A stretch of DNA of 64,000 nucleotides from Chinchilla lanigera (GCF_000276665.1 NW_004955465.1:2523294-2587293), one strand, 5' to 3'; shown: positions 24,867 to 38,030, counted from the first letter of the stretch. The notes: generated from the sequence alone by a model not told the origin. Numbers and translations: made by a program.

Positions 24867-24969
24867 CTGGTCTAAAAGGTGAGATACACCTGTCAGTGAT
24901 CTTGAAGAGTTCCCTCAAGTTTTCCTTAGACACATGGAAGGGGGCCTCGAAAATTAGAGTCATCGCCAT
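24867..24969 (-). other. Candidate alternative first coding exon upstream of HIVEP1 (unproven)
   Basis: On the minus strand an ATG at 24969, directly preceded by an in-frame TGA, opens 34 codons beginning MAMTLIFEAPFHVSKENLRE. They end at CCAG|GTAAGA, an excellent splice donor. The exon would end in phase 1 with a leftover G, the same as the genuine HIVEP1 first coding exon, so splicing directly to HIVEP1 exon 3 would keep the frame. I do not recognise the peptide. The start context is weak (T at -3, G at +4). A short open frame beside a donor-like site can arise by chance, so this is a hypothesis, not a gene call. Confidence 0.25.
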
Positions 24970-24999
24970 TCATAGTACAAACTTATAAGACCTTGTTAG

Positions 25000-26780
25000 T
25001 GGATTTTTTCTGAAGCTCGGGTCGGTTTTGTAAGTAAATGGTCTTTGCTGCTTGAGAAGAGACAAGCATGTACCTCTGAAGACAATAAACTCTTTTATAA
25101 CGCATTAACATGCACCCACACACCTTTCTGCTCACGTTATGGGAGGCTTGTAATTGTAGGTTTTACCTTTTTTATTTTGGCACGAGGACAAGCGGGTTAT
25201 ATATTTTATATTAAGTTACCAGTCTCGGGACCATCACTAACGAAGTGTTAATGAAAGATGCTTGAAACAAAACCAAAAACAAAACAAAAACAGGTTAGTA
25301 ATAAAATAAAAAGGATGGCACTGTCTCCTATTCATCCTTGCCCGGAACACCCATTTTACAACACCAGCCCGTGTTCAGGCCTTGCCCTCTGGGAGTTTAC
25401 AAATTAATGGAGACAGGATAAACACAGGGAAAAAAACACCCAGAGGGAAAAAGATACACAGAGAAGCTTATAAATAGAGCCAATTAAGGTTATACGGAGT
25501 TATTTACATGATTGCTGAAAGGTTTCTGGTTGGGTGGAGGACAGGAATATCAGAGAAAGTTCCATCCTGAGGGTGAATCCACAGTGGGATTTGGAAGCAA
25601 AGTTCCAGACTTGGCAGGGGTCTCAGAACAAGGAGAGAGATTGAAGGTGAGAACAAGCCAGCTGTGTGTGTCAGCTTTTCTGCCTAGAGCAGAAAATCCG
25701 AGCAAACAGGACACCAGGACACTTTTGAGGGTAAAAGGGAAGCTTTTAACAGTGCTGAGACATACACCTGGAAAGTGAGGAAAGGTGGGTTCTCAAGCAG
25801 AAATGAGCTCTGCAGACAGAGCAGGCCCAGTCACCTTTGTTAGAGATGAAAACATGCTACCACCACTGGTAGCCATTTTGACTTGGGCCAATCATGTTCT
25901 CTTTACAGAAAGTCATTGTCCCTGGTGGATTTAGGATGGACTCAGAAGCTGGCTGCACACTGCAGTAGGACCTGTACTAATGGTGGTAGTAACACCAGTG
26001 GTCATGGCAATCAACAACTGACTGCGCCCTACTTTGTAATCTGACATAGTCCTCACCGTACGCCCCGACATACAGGAAGGAACAGAGACTAAAATTATCT
26101 AGCATTTCTAAAACGCTAAGCAATATGCTAGAATTCACAGAGCTTGTAAGTGGTAGATCTATGATTGAAATCTAGAGGATAGCCAGGTCCTTAAAGCTGA
26201 GGGCTTACGTTTTGTGAAAGACAGGGTGCAATTTATTATATGCCACATGTGTGGAGCAAAGAAGAAAAATTTTTTTAAAAAGCCTGCAGTTTTAAGTTTT
26301 GAGAACCTGGTAACTGTCACGAAAATGGAGATGTTGGGAAATTTTGATGCTTAAGGGGAAGAGGAGAAAATGCATTTGAGTTTAACTATGCTTAGTTTTA
26401 AGAAGGGCGATTTAATTTACATCTATGCCGACGTGAATGGTGTTAATCTTACAGGATACTATTAAAGAGAGCCCGGTCTCCATCTTATCACTTAGTTCAA
26501 TGGCGAGGATGAGGGTTTAGCGGGTTTCATTTGACACACTACCTGTTAAGCGCTGGACAGAAGATTCGATGTGACTGACCAAGGGATACTTGCAGTTTGC
26601 CAAAGAACTCCTGGTATGCAATATCCACAAGTGGTATCCTGCAGAACACTGGGAAGGGTCAAACAGCATTCTACAAAGATAACCCAAATGTACTCCTGAT
26701 CTACTGATATTGTAATAAGTGGCATCTCCTCTTAAAAGGGCGCTAATCCTCTGGGATCAGGGCACTACCTTATGATCTCA
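25000..26780. other. Intergenic stretch upstream of HIVEP1
   Basis: No gene seen. A MIR-like piece lies at 26045-26195 (minus strand: 'cacagagcttgtaagtggtagatctatgattgaaatctagagg'), and 25380-25500 has a weak MIR/L2 look. The rest is unassigned. Confidence 0.5.
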
Positions 26781-26787
26781 TTTAAAG

Positions 26788-27004
26788 TTTTTTTTTTTTT
26801 TTTAACTACTGGTGGTTGAACTCAGGGCCTCGTACATGCTAGCCACATGTTCTACCACTGCCCTACAACCCCAAATCTTTTTACTTTATTTTTGAGACAG
26901 AATTTCACCAAATTACTCAGTCTAGCCTCAAATCTGGGATTCTCCTGCATCAGCCTCCAGGGTAGCTGAGGTTGCTGATTACAGATATGCACACCCACGC
27001 TTGG
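26788..27004 (-). mobile_element. Dimeric ID/B1 SINE (B1-dID type)
   Basis: A reverse-strand composite: T-run, ID-like 'ggtggttgaactcagggcctcgtacatgctagcc', a T-rich linker, then a B1-like part 'ttttgagacagaatttcacc...cctgcatcagcctcc'. Fused ID and B1 units of this kind are known from squirrel-related rodents and dormice. Confidence 0.8.
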
Positions 27005-29580
27005 GGACTTAACTACTCTATAAAACACTTACTTCCAGATACAGTCAATTTGCGGGTTAAGGGTCGGGGCTTCGCTTATGCACAGAGGGTCAGGACATGC
27101 TTCAGTCTCTAGCAGACACCAGGAGTCTTCCTACATGGAATTGAGGATAGATTCAACATCAGTCTAGAAATCAAGCTTGTTTAATGCTTGGAAAAACCAA
27201 AAGGGATTCATTCTATTCTCTTTCATTTCCAGGAAGAATTCTGCCTGAACAACTTTTCAAATATTTTGTGCTCTGCTTTTCTAGTAAAAGTTCTCAAATC
27301 TCCTATGAAAAGTCATCTTTGGCATGTAGAGCTACTGTGCTGTGAATAAAGCCAGAGCTTGAGTAGGAATAATAAATAAAGCAGAGCTTGACTAGGGAAC
27401 TCCCTGTCCATCCTCTACCTCTCACTCTCCCTTGTTCCCAAACCCTTTTCCTGTTATTCCCTCCCAGATTCTCACCAAGGACTGCATTTGCCTTTTGATT
27501 CCTCTTAATATTTATTACTACATCAAAAAGAAGATTCTCCTCTGCAGGCATTGTGATGGAGATTTTATGACTTAAGTATTTGTGTAAACAAAGAAAAGGC
27601 ATATATGAGTATAAAATTTTTAAAAGCACAGCAGAGTAAGGGTTAAAAAGTGTTTTATAAGAAAGTTATGTACAGTGATCCTGGGTAATTCAACCTACAT
27701 TCCTTACCTTTGCTTTCTGGGTTGTTATAATTGTTGAATTAAAGAGTGTTAAGAGCAAGCACATTCTTAGGAATGGAGAGGAAAAAACAAGTACTCAGAA
27801 ATATTCCTACTGCCCTGAAGAGAATACACCCATTGGTTAGTCTCCCATGCTAACAACCCTTGTTTCCTCAAGGCTCACCAAATCCCAAACTTACCAGTTT
27901 CCAGCTCTGTAAATAAATTGTGAGGCTCTTAGAAACTTTCCCCGGGTGCCTGCTCATTGATTCAAATTTTGCTACTGAATTGTTTCTGGTAAAAGACTCA
28001 AATCATCAGTTTTTCCCTTCCCTAAATTCTCTGTTGTACTGTTCTGTACTATTTTGTCTAATTTTCTGTTCATATGCACGTGTGATTATAAACTTTGAAT
28101 GTAAATTTTGAGTCGATTGACAATTATTTTGTGGTAGTTCCTGTTATGCCAAAATGTCAATGGGGATCAATTTAAAGGAACCCAAGACCCTACAGTCAAA
28201 GTCCCAACTTGGAAAAAGTTGAGACAGAGCAACAGACAAAAGAGAATTCACAGAAGCTAAGGAAAATAAGCATCATATTGATTCACAAGTAAGAAAAATT
28301 AGCAAGCACATGGAAGATAAGGATCAGTCACTAATAACAGCAATAATAGCTCATGGTAAGCTTTAACATGTTTCAAATGCTTTTGAATTTTCAGCTATTT
28401 TAATTTCTGCAGGAAGGTGTGGAGCTTGATTTATGGTAGATGACTGAAAATGGAACAAGGGTTCTAATAAGGCATCTGAGTGAGGCTCTGGTGTGTTTGT
28501 GCATGCATGCGCACGTGTCTGGTGCCTATCAGCTAGCCAGATGGCTGTCTAACCTAAAGACGGTCAGATATTATTTGTAAGATTGGTTTTTGCTATTAAT
28601 GGATTCCACACATGAGAGTTGGCAATTATAAAAAATATTGATGCAAGCAGGAAATCCTGACACCGTCAGGGTATGTAGTGCTCAGAGCAAGAGTAACAGG
28701 ACACACACATTTGTCTTCTGCTTGCGACTCCTACAGCTGTCATTCCCAACTGCTGTGGAACCTTCTGGTTACAAAATTCCATCTCTTACATAGTAACAAG
28801 AGAGTCAAAACAGTTCCCCTCCTGAGCTCTGGTCAGATCAGTTTCGTAACCATGTTCTCTTACAAAGTTGCAGAGTCCAACCCCCTCCCTGTAACAAAAT
28901 AAAGTGAATTCCAGAAAAGTAAATCAGACGTTGTCTAACTGTAGCTTTTTGTTCCATTTGTATACTTTTTAGAGCACAGTTTTCTTTTACTTGATTTGGA
29001 GAAGAGTGGTTAGCTATTGAATTTTCTTCCACAATCTTTCTCTGCTGTCTCAGTAGCCATTCCTTTTGGTTACATAGTCTTCTGAGAAACTGATGACTCT
29101 GTATCCATCTTGACACAATTAAAACAAACACATATAATTTTCATTCAAGTCTCTAATGAAATTTCTTCTTAAGAAATCTCCTATTTGCTCATTTTAAAAA
29201 AGGCTTATTCCAAACCAATTACTATTCAAAAAAGTTTCCATACATAAGTTATTTTATGACAGTGGCCCATGATTCATTTCCCAAAAGGCCGAGCTACCAT
29301 CCTACCGTAAATCACAACAAAATATTTGTGTCTCCTCTCACAAATTCAAAAAAAACCAGAGTAAGATTGGTGGTATTTAAATGAGAAATTCTGAGATGCT
29401 GCAGAAATATTAGCAGATGTTGAATAGTATGGATTTCCTGCTATTAAAATCTCCTTGAAGCTTGCTTATTTTCCAGTAATTTAAAAATATGGCACTATTG
29501 AGCAATTGTAATGCAGTATCAACCAGTTAGATAGTAGTTAACTCAAAAAAAATCATTCTGCTAGGTTAGACTAAAGGTCC
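27005..29580. other. Intergenic stretch with no clear feature
   Basis: AT-rich sequence with only short open frames. I recognise no gene or well-preserved repeat. Confidence 0.45.
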
Positions 29581-29667
29581 AAGAAAGCAAGAAAGCAAGA
29601 AAGAAAAGAAAGACAAGAAAGAAAGACAGGAGGGAGGGAGGGAGAAAGGAAGAAAGAGCAAGAAAGC
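29581..29667. repeat. GAAA/GGGA purine-rich simple repeat
   Basis: An 87-base almost pure purine tract made of AAGAAAG-type units changing to AGGGAGGG. Confidence 0.95.
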
Positions 29668-29754
29668 TGGTTTTTACCATGTCAAAATTTCAACTCTGAT
29701 ATATTGATAATTAGCAACCTAAGTTTAATATACTAAAGTACTTAAGGACATTTT

Positions 29755-29850
29755 ACAGTGTTCTCATCTATAAAATAGGTGATAATGATAACTTGCTCCC
29801 TAGGGGGTTGGATGGTAGATTAACTAATGGTCAACTTGTAACACCCAGCT
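29755..29850 (+). mobile_element. MIR SINE fragment
   Basis: Forward MIR core: 'gttctcatctataaaataggtgataatgataacttgctcc'. Confidence 0.7.
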
Positions 29851-29934
29851 GAACTGGCGCTGGGTGTGGAAGGCCCACCTGAGGATTGGAGCCAGCAGCA
29901 TAAAAAAAGAACTGGATGGGAAGATGGTTTACTC

Positions 29935-30026
29935 TTTTTTTGTTTGTTTTCCAGCACTGGGAATCAAACTCACGACCTTGTGCTTGCCAGGCAGGCGCTG
30001 TGCCACTGAGCTAAATCCCCAGCCCC
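29935..30026 (-). mobile_element. ID SINE, GGTACC-related
   Basis: Minus-strand ID with 'gaatcaaactcacgaccttgtgcttgccaggcaggcgctgtgccactgagctaaatccccagcccc'. Here the signature is altered to CCAGCACTGG. Confidence 0.9.
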
Positions 30027-30380
30027 AAGGTAGCTTTCTCTTGATTCTCCTAAAGAAGCTTGTCACGCTGGCTTTCCTGATATGAACTCAACTGTTCTCA
30101 TCACCAGAGGAGTTCGGGTCTTCCCTGTCACTGAGGATGGCTGCAGTTCTTTTCCTGGAACTCTGGTCTAGTGCAGATCCCTCAGCCTGCTGGCACAGAT
30201 CCTTCATCCTGCTGGTGCAGCCTTTCTAACTTCCACCACTGACCTTTGGGCCTTCCCAGTGCAGATCTTTGATACAGACTTTCATGAGACATTGTTGTGG
30301 GCTCATTTATTTTATTTTTTTATGTCTCTTCACTACGTTTGCTTTCTTTCTTTACTTACAGCATGATTGGAGTTAATCTT

Positions 30381-30442
30381 CTTTTTGATGCTTAGATTGA
30401 GCCCAGAGCACTGGTTCAATCACTGAGCTACATTCCAGGCCC
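30381..30442 (-). mobile_element. Diverged ID SINE
   Basis: 'gatgcttagattgagcccagagcactggttcaatcactgagctacattccaggccc' is a degraded reverse-strand ID. Confidence 0.6.
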
Positions 30443-30509
30443 TGGTTGCTCTTTTTCAACAAGCATTTATTTCCATACTTCTAACTACTTGCCATCTTAA
30501 TGCTCTGTT

Positions 30510-30602
30510 TTCTTTTTGTTCTTTTTTCTTGTGGTGCTGGGGATGGAGCCCAGGGCCTCCTATGTGTAAATAGGCAAGTGCTCTACCATAGACCTCTAGT
30601 CC
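30510..30602 (-). mobile_element. Old ID SINE
   Basis: Reverse-strand ID: 'gtggtgctggggatggagcccagggcctcctatg', 'caagtgctctaccatagacc'. Confidence 0.8.
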
Positions 30603-30831
30603 TTCTTTGCTTCTTGATTTCAAGTGAATGGCTTATTCTTAAACCCAGAAAAATATCATTTTAGATTATATTAAGATGGTGAATTGGACATCTGTCCTTT
30701 TAATTTCCCTTATAATGTCTTTTTCAATTAACATTTGCAAGTCATTCAAATTCTGTGGCTGAAAAAAATACAATCCCATTTTCTTTTCTGGTATTGCCCC
30801 AATACCTGGCTTCTTGAATATGATAGATTCT

Positions 30832-31457
30832 CTAACTAATTAAAACAGAATTCTTTTTGCAACAGCCCAGCACCCATAATTCTAACATTGTTTCTAGCAG
30901 CATTTTTTGAATCCTGCTTAACCAATATACCCCTGCCTGTTTTCTCAACTGCAATTCTTGCTTTGTTCTCACATTTGGAAGATCTGAATAGGTCCAATGT
31001 AATACATTTCTAAATCCTTTCTTCATTCTTCAAAAGACTGCACACCTGAAAAGCAAGAATATCCCATATTACATTTTATAAAATGGCTTAATAGTAGATT
31101 ACTCCGGTAGTACTCCAGTGTCAATGTGCTGACATCCGTAGGTGTCTGGGGAGGGAATGAAATTGTCCACTGTGACGTAACTTTGCAAAGAACTTGAGTC
31201 CAAACATGGCTTCCTTTCATCAAGTACGCCATCCTGATTATCACCCCAAATAATGCTTTGATACTAACTACAAGTCCATATGCTCTAGCTGATAGTATTT
31301 GAACCTCAGTATGATCCTGATGATCAGTTCCACTATTTTCTTCAGCTACTTCTTCAAATGAGGCCTTCCATTCAGCTAAACTGTCCCACCCATTCTTTCT
31401 GTGGTCACTTTGGTCCTTTCCTTCCTTCTGCCACATTCTTATTTTGCTCATTACCAT
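30832..31457 (-). other. Unassigned minus-strand open frames beside a solo LTR
   Basis: Two consecutive open frames (144 codons from 31457 to 31023, then 64 codons ending at 30832) lie to the left of the minus-strand LTR at 31606-31990. I do not recognise the product. No splice pattern or conserved motif is evident. Possibilities are a decayed retroelement interior, a pseudogene fragment, or chance. Confidence 0.2.
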
Positions 31458-31605
31458 TACACTGAATACCTACCTTTAAATTTTGTATTATCACCAAGTG
31501 CCTAATTAGAAAATGTGTTTACACCCTGCCCATTCTTTACTTGAATTGTACCTTTCAATTACTCTATGAGCAAATTAGTATAAAATTACCATTCTCTCAG
31601 GTAAT

Positions 31606-31990
31606 TGTGTCAGTCAGCTTTCTGTTACTATAACAAATACCTGAGATAATCAACTTACTAAGAGGAAAAGTTCATTTGGCTCACAGTTTGGAAGTTTCGG
31701 TCCATGACCAATCAACCCTGTTGCTTTGGGGGCTGTGGCACGACAGAACCTCATGGCAAGGAGCACAAAGCAGAGCAAACTGTTTACCTCATGGCAGCCA
31801 AGAAACAGGGTGAGAAAGAGGAAGATTCAGGAGTCCCACAATTCCCTTCTAGGCCACGCCTCCAGTGACCTAACTTCCTCCCTCTAGGCCCCACCTCTTA
31901 AAGGTTTCATCACCTCACAATAACACTAAGCCAGGGACAGAGCCTTAACACATGAGTCTTTGGAGGACACACCACACCCAAATTATAGTA
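31606..31990 (-). mobile_element. Solo MaLR LTR (MLT1/MST type) with target duplication
   Basis: 385 bases, minus strand. It begins (on plus) TGTGTCAGTCAGCTTTCTG and contains the family's 'cttttaa-gg-cccacctc' region. Flanked by an exact 5-base duplication GTAAT (31601-31605 and 31991-31995). One LTR only, no interior recognised, so it arose by LTR recombination. Confidence 0.88.
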
Positions 31991-32871
31991 GTAATTAACC
32001 ATGCCTCAGGTGCTGTTGTTGTTGTTTACTTTTTTTAAGTTTCTATCTTCCCCTATAAAGTCTTTAGGCAACTCTTACCTTCTTAGACCATGGAGCTTCC
32101 CACTCCATTTCTCCCTTTAATAAATTAATACCCAACCTTAAATGCTAGGTACAAACAATCCTTCTAGTGAAATGAGATCCACAGTCTTTGATTATTGTAT
32201 CTACGTTTGTCTTTGCTTCGTCTTAGGTTTGAGTGAAGAATATAGGTCAGTAGTACTCTCTACCACTAAACTTAGCACCTCACTGGGCTCCTACCTGTAA
32301 AATGACGGTGTTGGACTAGTTCACTAAAATTCATGCTAGGTTGAAGAATCTATGGTTTGTTGGTTCCATGTCAAAGGCTGACAAGTTTTCTGATCAAGTG
32401 CTTTGTTTTAATGAAAATTTAAGCATAGGCTGCAGCATTTTAGGCCTCCTTTAATCCATTCTCTTACTGTGGGCTTCTATATTATTTCCCACCTCATTAT
32501 GACCTGCTTGAGATGGTGTGGTGAAAACCACATAGTATTTCTGATCTAGACAAACCTTCCTCAATCTTCAGGGCCAAATGCAGATGATGTTTTCAATCTG
32601 AGGTGACATGTTTGGTGTTGTATTTGCATTTACTGTAAACTATAGATTTGAGAACAAAACCAATCTGTGCATATATCCCCTTGTTCTGTACTGTATAATT
32701 TTGTTATGCCTCAAAGTTAATTTCCCCAGACCTTGATACATCAGTAAAAGTGAAAATTTAAGACTCCTGTTATTTTTGAGGAAATATTAAGATATAATCA
32801 GAGTCCACTGATTGGAAAATTTTCTAAAGGTAGTACAAAAATGCAAAACTGGTCTTCCTGGTGATGGCTTT

Positions 32872-32979
32872 TTTTTTTTTTTTTTTTTTTTTTTGGTTTT
32901 TCTCCGGTACCAGGAACTGATCTCACGACCTTGCGCTTGCCAGGCAGGCGCTTTGCCGCTGAGCTAAATCCCCAGCCCC
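32872..32979 (-). mobile_element. ID SINE, GGTACC-type
   Basis: Minus-strand full-length copy with an exact 15-base target duplication CCTGGTGATGGCTTT at 32857-32871 and 32980-32994 and a long T-run on plus. Confidence 0.95.
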
Positions 32980-33899
32980 CCTGGTGATGGCTTTGAAATC
33001 CGGGCTACAAACAGGGTCACAAACCCAAAATCTAAATATGCAATCTTTTGAATGTGTTCTTTAACTTATAAATTAATAAACTCATTTAGTTTCTAAATCA
33101 TACAATTAAATAATAGATTAAAAGCAGTGGGTCTTGTAAAACTGTACAAGAATGCAGTGAACCCAGACCTCAACTATTGACTTTAGTTAATAATAATGTG
33201 CCAATCAATATTGGTACAGCAGTTATAACAACTGTGCCACACCAAAGCAAAAATGTCAGCAAAGGGAAAAATAAGGGCTGGAAGAAAGACAGCACGTGAG
33301 AAACTTCAGTTCTGTGGGCCTGAACCTGCTTGAAAAAGTAAAGTCCACCTGTCTTTTTAGAAAAATTGTGAGTTCTAATGTATGTTGTATGGTATGTGCC
33401 CGTTACAAGACTGTTGCTATGTCCGTGCATTTTTCCTCATGTCTTCAAACATAGAGCATGCTACTTCAATGTACACATTTTACTCCCAGTTGAATCCAGA
33501 AAGTCTTCCTGTTCTCCTAGAGCCAGTTTCTTTTGTCTGGTGGCAAATCTTTCCAAACCGAAATATTTCACTGTAACTGTATCTTCCTTTACTCCAGTTC
33601 AACCCTGATGTGTCAGTTTCAAGTACGATGATACTCAGTGCCTATGCTGGCCACCGTTCCTGTCCTCGGGATATGACCTAAAGCTGAAAGGGTTGGATGG
33701 TGGTGAAGTGTGTTATAAAAAATTATCTGTTAACATCTCCATGCTCTCCTTTTTCACTCCCTAAGGCACATACTTTCCAGTCTGTTTAGCCACTTCTTTC
33801 GTATTTCCCTTTGGATCTCTAAAGGACAGAAGAGCTGCTATTTTTGGCTTTTCAACTTTAGACTTCACCTGTTGACTTCTCTAGAAGAGAAAGCTTTAG

Positions 33900-35120
33900 C
33901 TCTCTTTTATGGTCATTCTCTCTGTCCCCAGCACTCATAGTTACATTGTCCTTCATCTTGTGTGCCCTGTGTAGGGCATAATTTTGATCTAGTCAGTAGT
34001 CAGCATTGATAGATACATTCTCACCGTGACCAGGGACATTATTCTGAACAAAATTCATGGCTAAGCCATGTAATGTACTGGGATTCTTTTTCCTTTTTTT
34101 TTTTTTTTTTTTTTTTTTTTGAAGAAAGTAATCAGTTTGTGTGTTTGCTTGAACTTCTATGTATTTATCAATTCAATCTAAGGTAGGTAAATATCTCTTT
34201 ACATTCAAATTCACTCAATAAAGTGATAACTTCATCTTATCAAATAGCTTTCTCCTGGAGCATTTAATCGCTGTTCTCCAGTCATACCTTAGGTCTAACT
34301 CCCCAGTTTTTGTAAGATCCTTTCATCACCATCTTGGGAATTAAATTCTCCAGTTCACATGTGAGAAAATCATCCCATGGTTTCCTCTTTTTGAGTTTAT
34401 TCCCTAATTTGCGGAGGGCTTAATTTTATACATCTGAGAATGTATGTGTTCTAGCTTCACATTTAATTTATAGTTTGGTTGGATAGAGAATTCTGGGATG
34501 GAAAGAATTTTTCCCACAGAATTTTGAAGATATCAACTTTTTATCCCTTCTAGTTTCCAGCATTGCTATTCAGAAAGTTCATGCTACTCTGAATATTGAT
34601 TTTTCTGGTGATATGTCTCTTTCTAGAAGCTCAAAGTATAGGCTTGTTATCCCAGAGTTCTAAAACTTTACAATGATGTATCTTACTGCTGGTTTTTATT
34701 ATCTCTAGAGCTGGATGGCCTGTTGTTTATTTTGATCTAAAAACTCATGCTCCACTTAGGGAAATAATCATTTTTGATGATTTCTTTCTCTATGTTCTGA
34801 GTTCACTATTTGTGAAAGTAACGTCACACAGACGCTGGATCTCTTGGATATCTCCTTTATTTTCTTATCTTCTACCCATTATTTTATGTTTTTTGCTCTC
34901 TTTGGGGGAGATTTCCTCAATTTATCTTCCAATTCCTCATATTACTTTTTTCATTTCCACAAGTCTACTTTTAGTATTTAGGAACTCTCTTTCCCCAACG
35001 CATTCCTTTTCTAAAATAGCTTATCTTGTTTTTGTCACAGTAAAAGCTGGTTAGTAGAGTAGTGGCTGGTTTTTACACTTTTTTGCTATGTAGTGCCCTA
35101 GCTTTCCTTTCTTCTTGAGT
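33900..35120 (-). mobile_element. Diverged L1/HAL1-like sequence, minus strand
   Basis: T-rich sequence resembling reverse-strand L1 ORF1-side text ('ttttgaagatatcaactttttatcccttctagtttccagc', 'cacacagacgctggatctcttggatatc'). No intact frame. Ends uncertain. Confidence 0.45.
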
Positions 35121-35196
35121 CTTCAGAGTCATAGGATCTTTCTCATACATGGGTCAGAGATTCCCGAGAGAAGACTTGTACCTGTCTGCCTGGCAT

Positions 35197-35270
35197 GTAT
35201 GTGCGTGTGCGTGTGTGTGTGTGTATGTGGTATTGTGTGTGTGTGTGTGTGTGTGTGGGTATCTGTGTAC
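35197..35270. repeat. Interrupted GT-rich microsatellite
   Basis: GT/GCGT/GTAT mixture with two pure GT blocks. Confidence 0.9.
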
Positions 35271-35299
35271 ACACATATTCCAGACTAGAAAAAGTCAAG

Positions 35300-38030
35300 A
35301 AATGCTAGAAGTTTAAGCACTTAGTATATAAGTTCAACCCTTCTGATTTTATTACTGTATCTTCTGGATGTCTGTTTTAAAGAAATCAACCTCTCAGAGC
35401 TTTCCCAGGGTGCAGTGTGGGGAGGATACTTGAACTTTAAATGAAGTAGGAAAAGAGAAACCTAGGTGCAGGTGCTTCTCACATAGCCTTACCTGTCACA
35501 GGACTTCTAGAGGTAAGGCCCATTCCTGGACCTTTATTTGACATTTTCTAAAATAATCAAGCTACTTCTCAGCTTGCCTTGCAGCTGGCAGAGGATTCAG
35601 TTTTCTCAGATCTGTTCCCAGCTTCTAAATTTTGTTGCTATTGCCTCCATTCTTACTTATTTTGTCTTTGTAGGTTTATGCCTTTCAAAAGAACTTATTG
35701 TTATTTGATGGATAGAATTGAGCTAAAGGCTAATGGTTCACCTGCCACCTTTAATTAAATGTCCCAGAGTATCTATTCACAGTGGAAAAAGGATCTGGGT
35801 ATTGTTTAATAATACATTATTTTCAAACATGAGCTTCTGTGAGAACAGACCTTTAAGAAAAGTGTAATTATTCTTATAATTCACATCTTCCCCAAGAGAA
35901 ATGAAAACAAAATTTTTTAAAAGACAGAACATTGTTTCAGCCTTAAATTTTTGTTAACAATTGATTAATATGTCCTTTTGTTGTATTTAATGTATACGTT
36001 GTTAAACTGGGCATTCTGGGTCCAGGGCCTTTCAGCTGGCTGGCATCACTATTCTGAAATGTACCTGTGCCTGCGAGGTTCCTGCAGGTTAGATTTTGCT
36101 GCTGAGAAAACAGCCATTACTAGCACTGAATTTCAATGACTTCCTGCAGGCAAACACCTGGAGGCAATTACCTGTACTTGTCTGCCAGCAGCTGTAAATA
36201 TGCTTTAGGATAGGATAGAAAAACTGTATGTCTGAATTTTTTTTAAAAAAAATGAGTCCACCTCCTTTGTGTAATATTTTACTTGTATCTGAATTAAATG
36301 CTATGTTATGTAGTCTAGGAATTTGCCTTTTAACTGTTACATGTTGGCTAACCCATTCTTTTTTTTTTTTTTTTTTTTTGCATAGAATTTCCAAACATTA
36401 GAGCATTTTTATTACTCTTATTCTCCATATAATGTTAAACTGTTCTTTGACTCTCTTTGGACAGGGGTCAGGCATAACAAAGGAAGAAATAAAAAAAACA
36501 GTAGCCTGCATTTTAATGTGAAATAGCATTAGAATTGAGATTCTTTAATAATAGATCTGCCAGTCTACTGAAAAAAGGGGAGAGTTCAGGAGAGTTAGAG
36601 AACATGCAAAATTATATCATACTTTGTTTCAAGGTACATGAGTTTGTGATATTTTTATATCACAATGATATGATCTCTGGAGAAAATTATTGTGAGGACC
36701 ATTATTGTAGCTAAGTCATAAATGTTCTGATTTTAAATGTAGATTTAAACTATCAGAAATATCATCAAGCTACCTTTAAAAATGTAACATTATTTGTGGT
36801 GAATAGTGATGGAATATATTTTTATGGTTTCATAGATTACTGCAGTCACAGAAAATCATTAAATCATAATGCACACAAGTGGGCCTCGGTTCTTTCTCAG
36901 TGTAACTTTGAAATTTCACTTCTTCCTGATTTTATTCTTATGCAGGAAAAACTAAAGATCATTACTAAGCTCTTAAAGTTCCTTTTTTAAAGTATAAGCA
37001 AATCATCACATATATGTCAAAAAACTTAATTTCTTCCATTTTTTACACATACAGCACTTTTAAAAAAATATTTTTGGTTATTGTTTTGGGAATTTTAAAG
37101 CACAGATTCCAAAAGCTTTCAGTCTTTGTTCTATAGGTATACTGTATCTGACAACTGAGATTCTCACAGCACATCTTCCAAATTTCTACTATACATATTA
37201 TTAATGCATAAAGTCTTTGTTTTATTTACACATGAACTTCCAAGAGCTCCTGTCAAAAATATTGATGTACATAAATCATTTTCTGCTGCTTTAGTGTTAT
37301 AATTAGCTACTGAATTCCCAAACAAGGACTTGATGTTAAATAAAGCAAAAATATGACCGATGATATGCCCTAAAAATAAAACTACAACTGCAACTCCCTT
37401 TAACAATTTCAAATACTATATAGTATTTCAGTCAAAGTTGTACAGAATTTTAGGACCAGCAGGAGGAATCTTAGGAACCTTAGGGTTTAGCATCTGGACT
37501 TCACAGGCAGGGACAGGGAGACCCAGGCTTGGAGGCTTTCTCACCATACACAACTAATTACTTGCCATCAGTTTGATGTTCAGCCTGCCTTCTTGTAGCC
37601 TACACAAAAGGCGCATGGGCTCTGGTTTACTGCCTGGACTGCATGTGGAAATAGCTGCCATCTCCTCCCACTCCTCCTCAGAGTCCCTTCTTATCCAAAG
37701 TTCCCCTTTCCTTGAAGATCAGCTGATGCCCTTTGGATGATGAATTCTTTAATCTTGCTATCTTGATAGGTCAATCAGCAGTATGTATCACCTCTTCTTG
37801 GTAATAAAAAATTTGTAATGACAGTGATTATATATTATCATATATGACATCTTCACCAATACTCTTTTTTTTCTCTTAGGTTCCTGAAGGCTGCCAATGT
37901 CCAAATAGGATTCAGCAGTAGCTGTCTCTTGTAAACTAATTCTCTAAAACTCTGTCCTCTCAATTAATCTTATAGATTGCTGCAGAGGGGTAGCCTCAGT
38001 GGAATGGGCTGGTAATTCCTGGAACAAGTC
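35300..38030. other. Intergenic stretch, mostly unassigned
   Basis: No gene seen. A T-run lies at 36358-36379. A less AT-rich segment at about 36020-36200 carries several CANNTG motifs and may be worth a conservation check. Confidence 0.4.

Noticed and set aside
29581..29667. Repeated units that might suggest a CRISPR array
   Set aside because: Simple purine repeat in a mammalian genome, without spacers or regular repeats.
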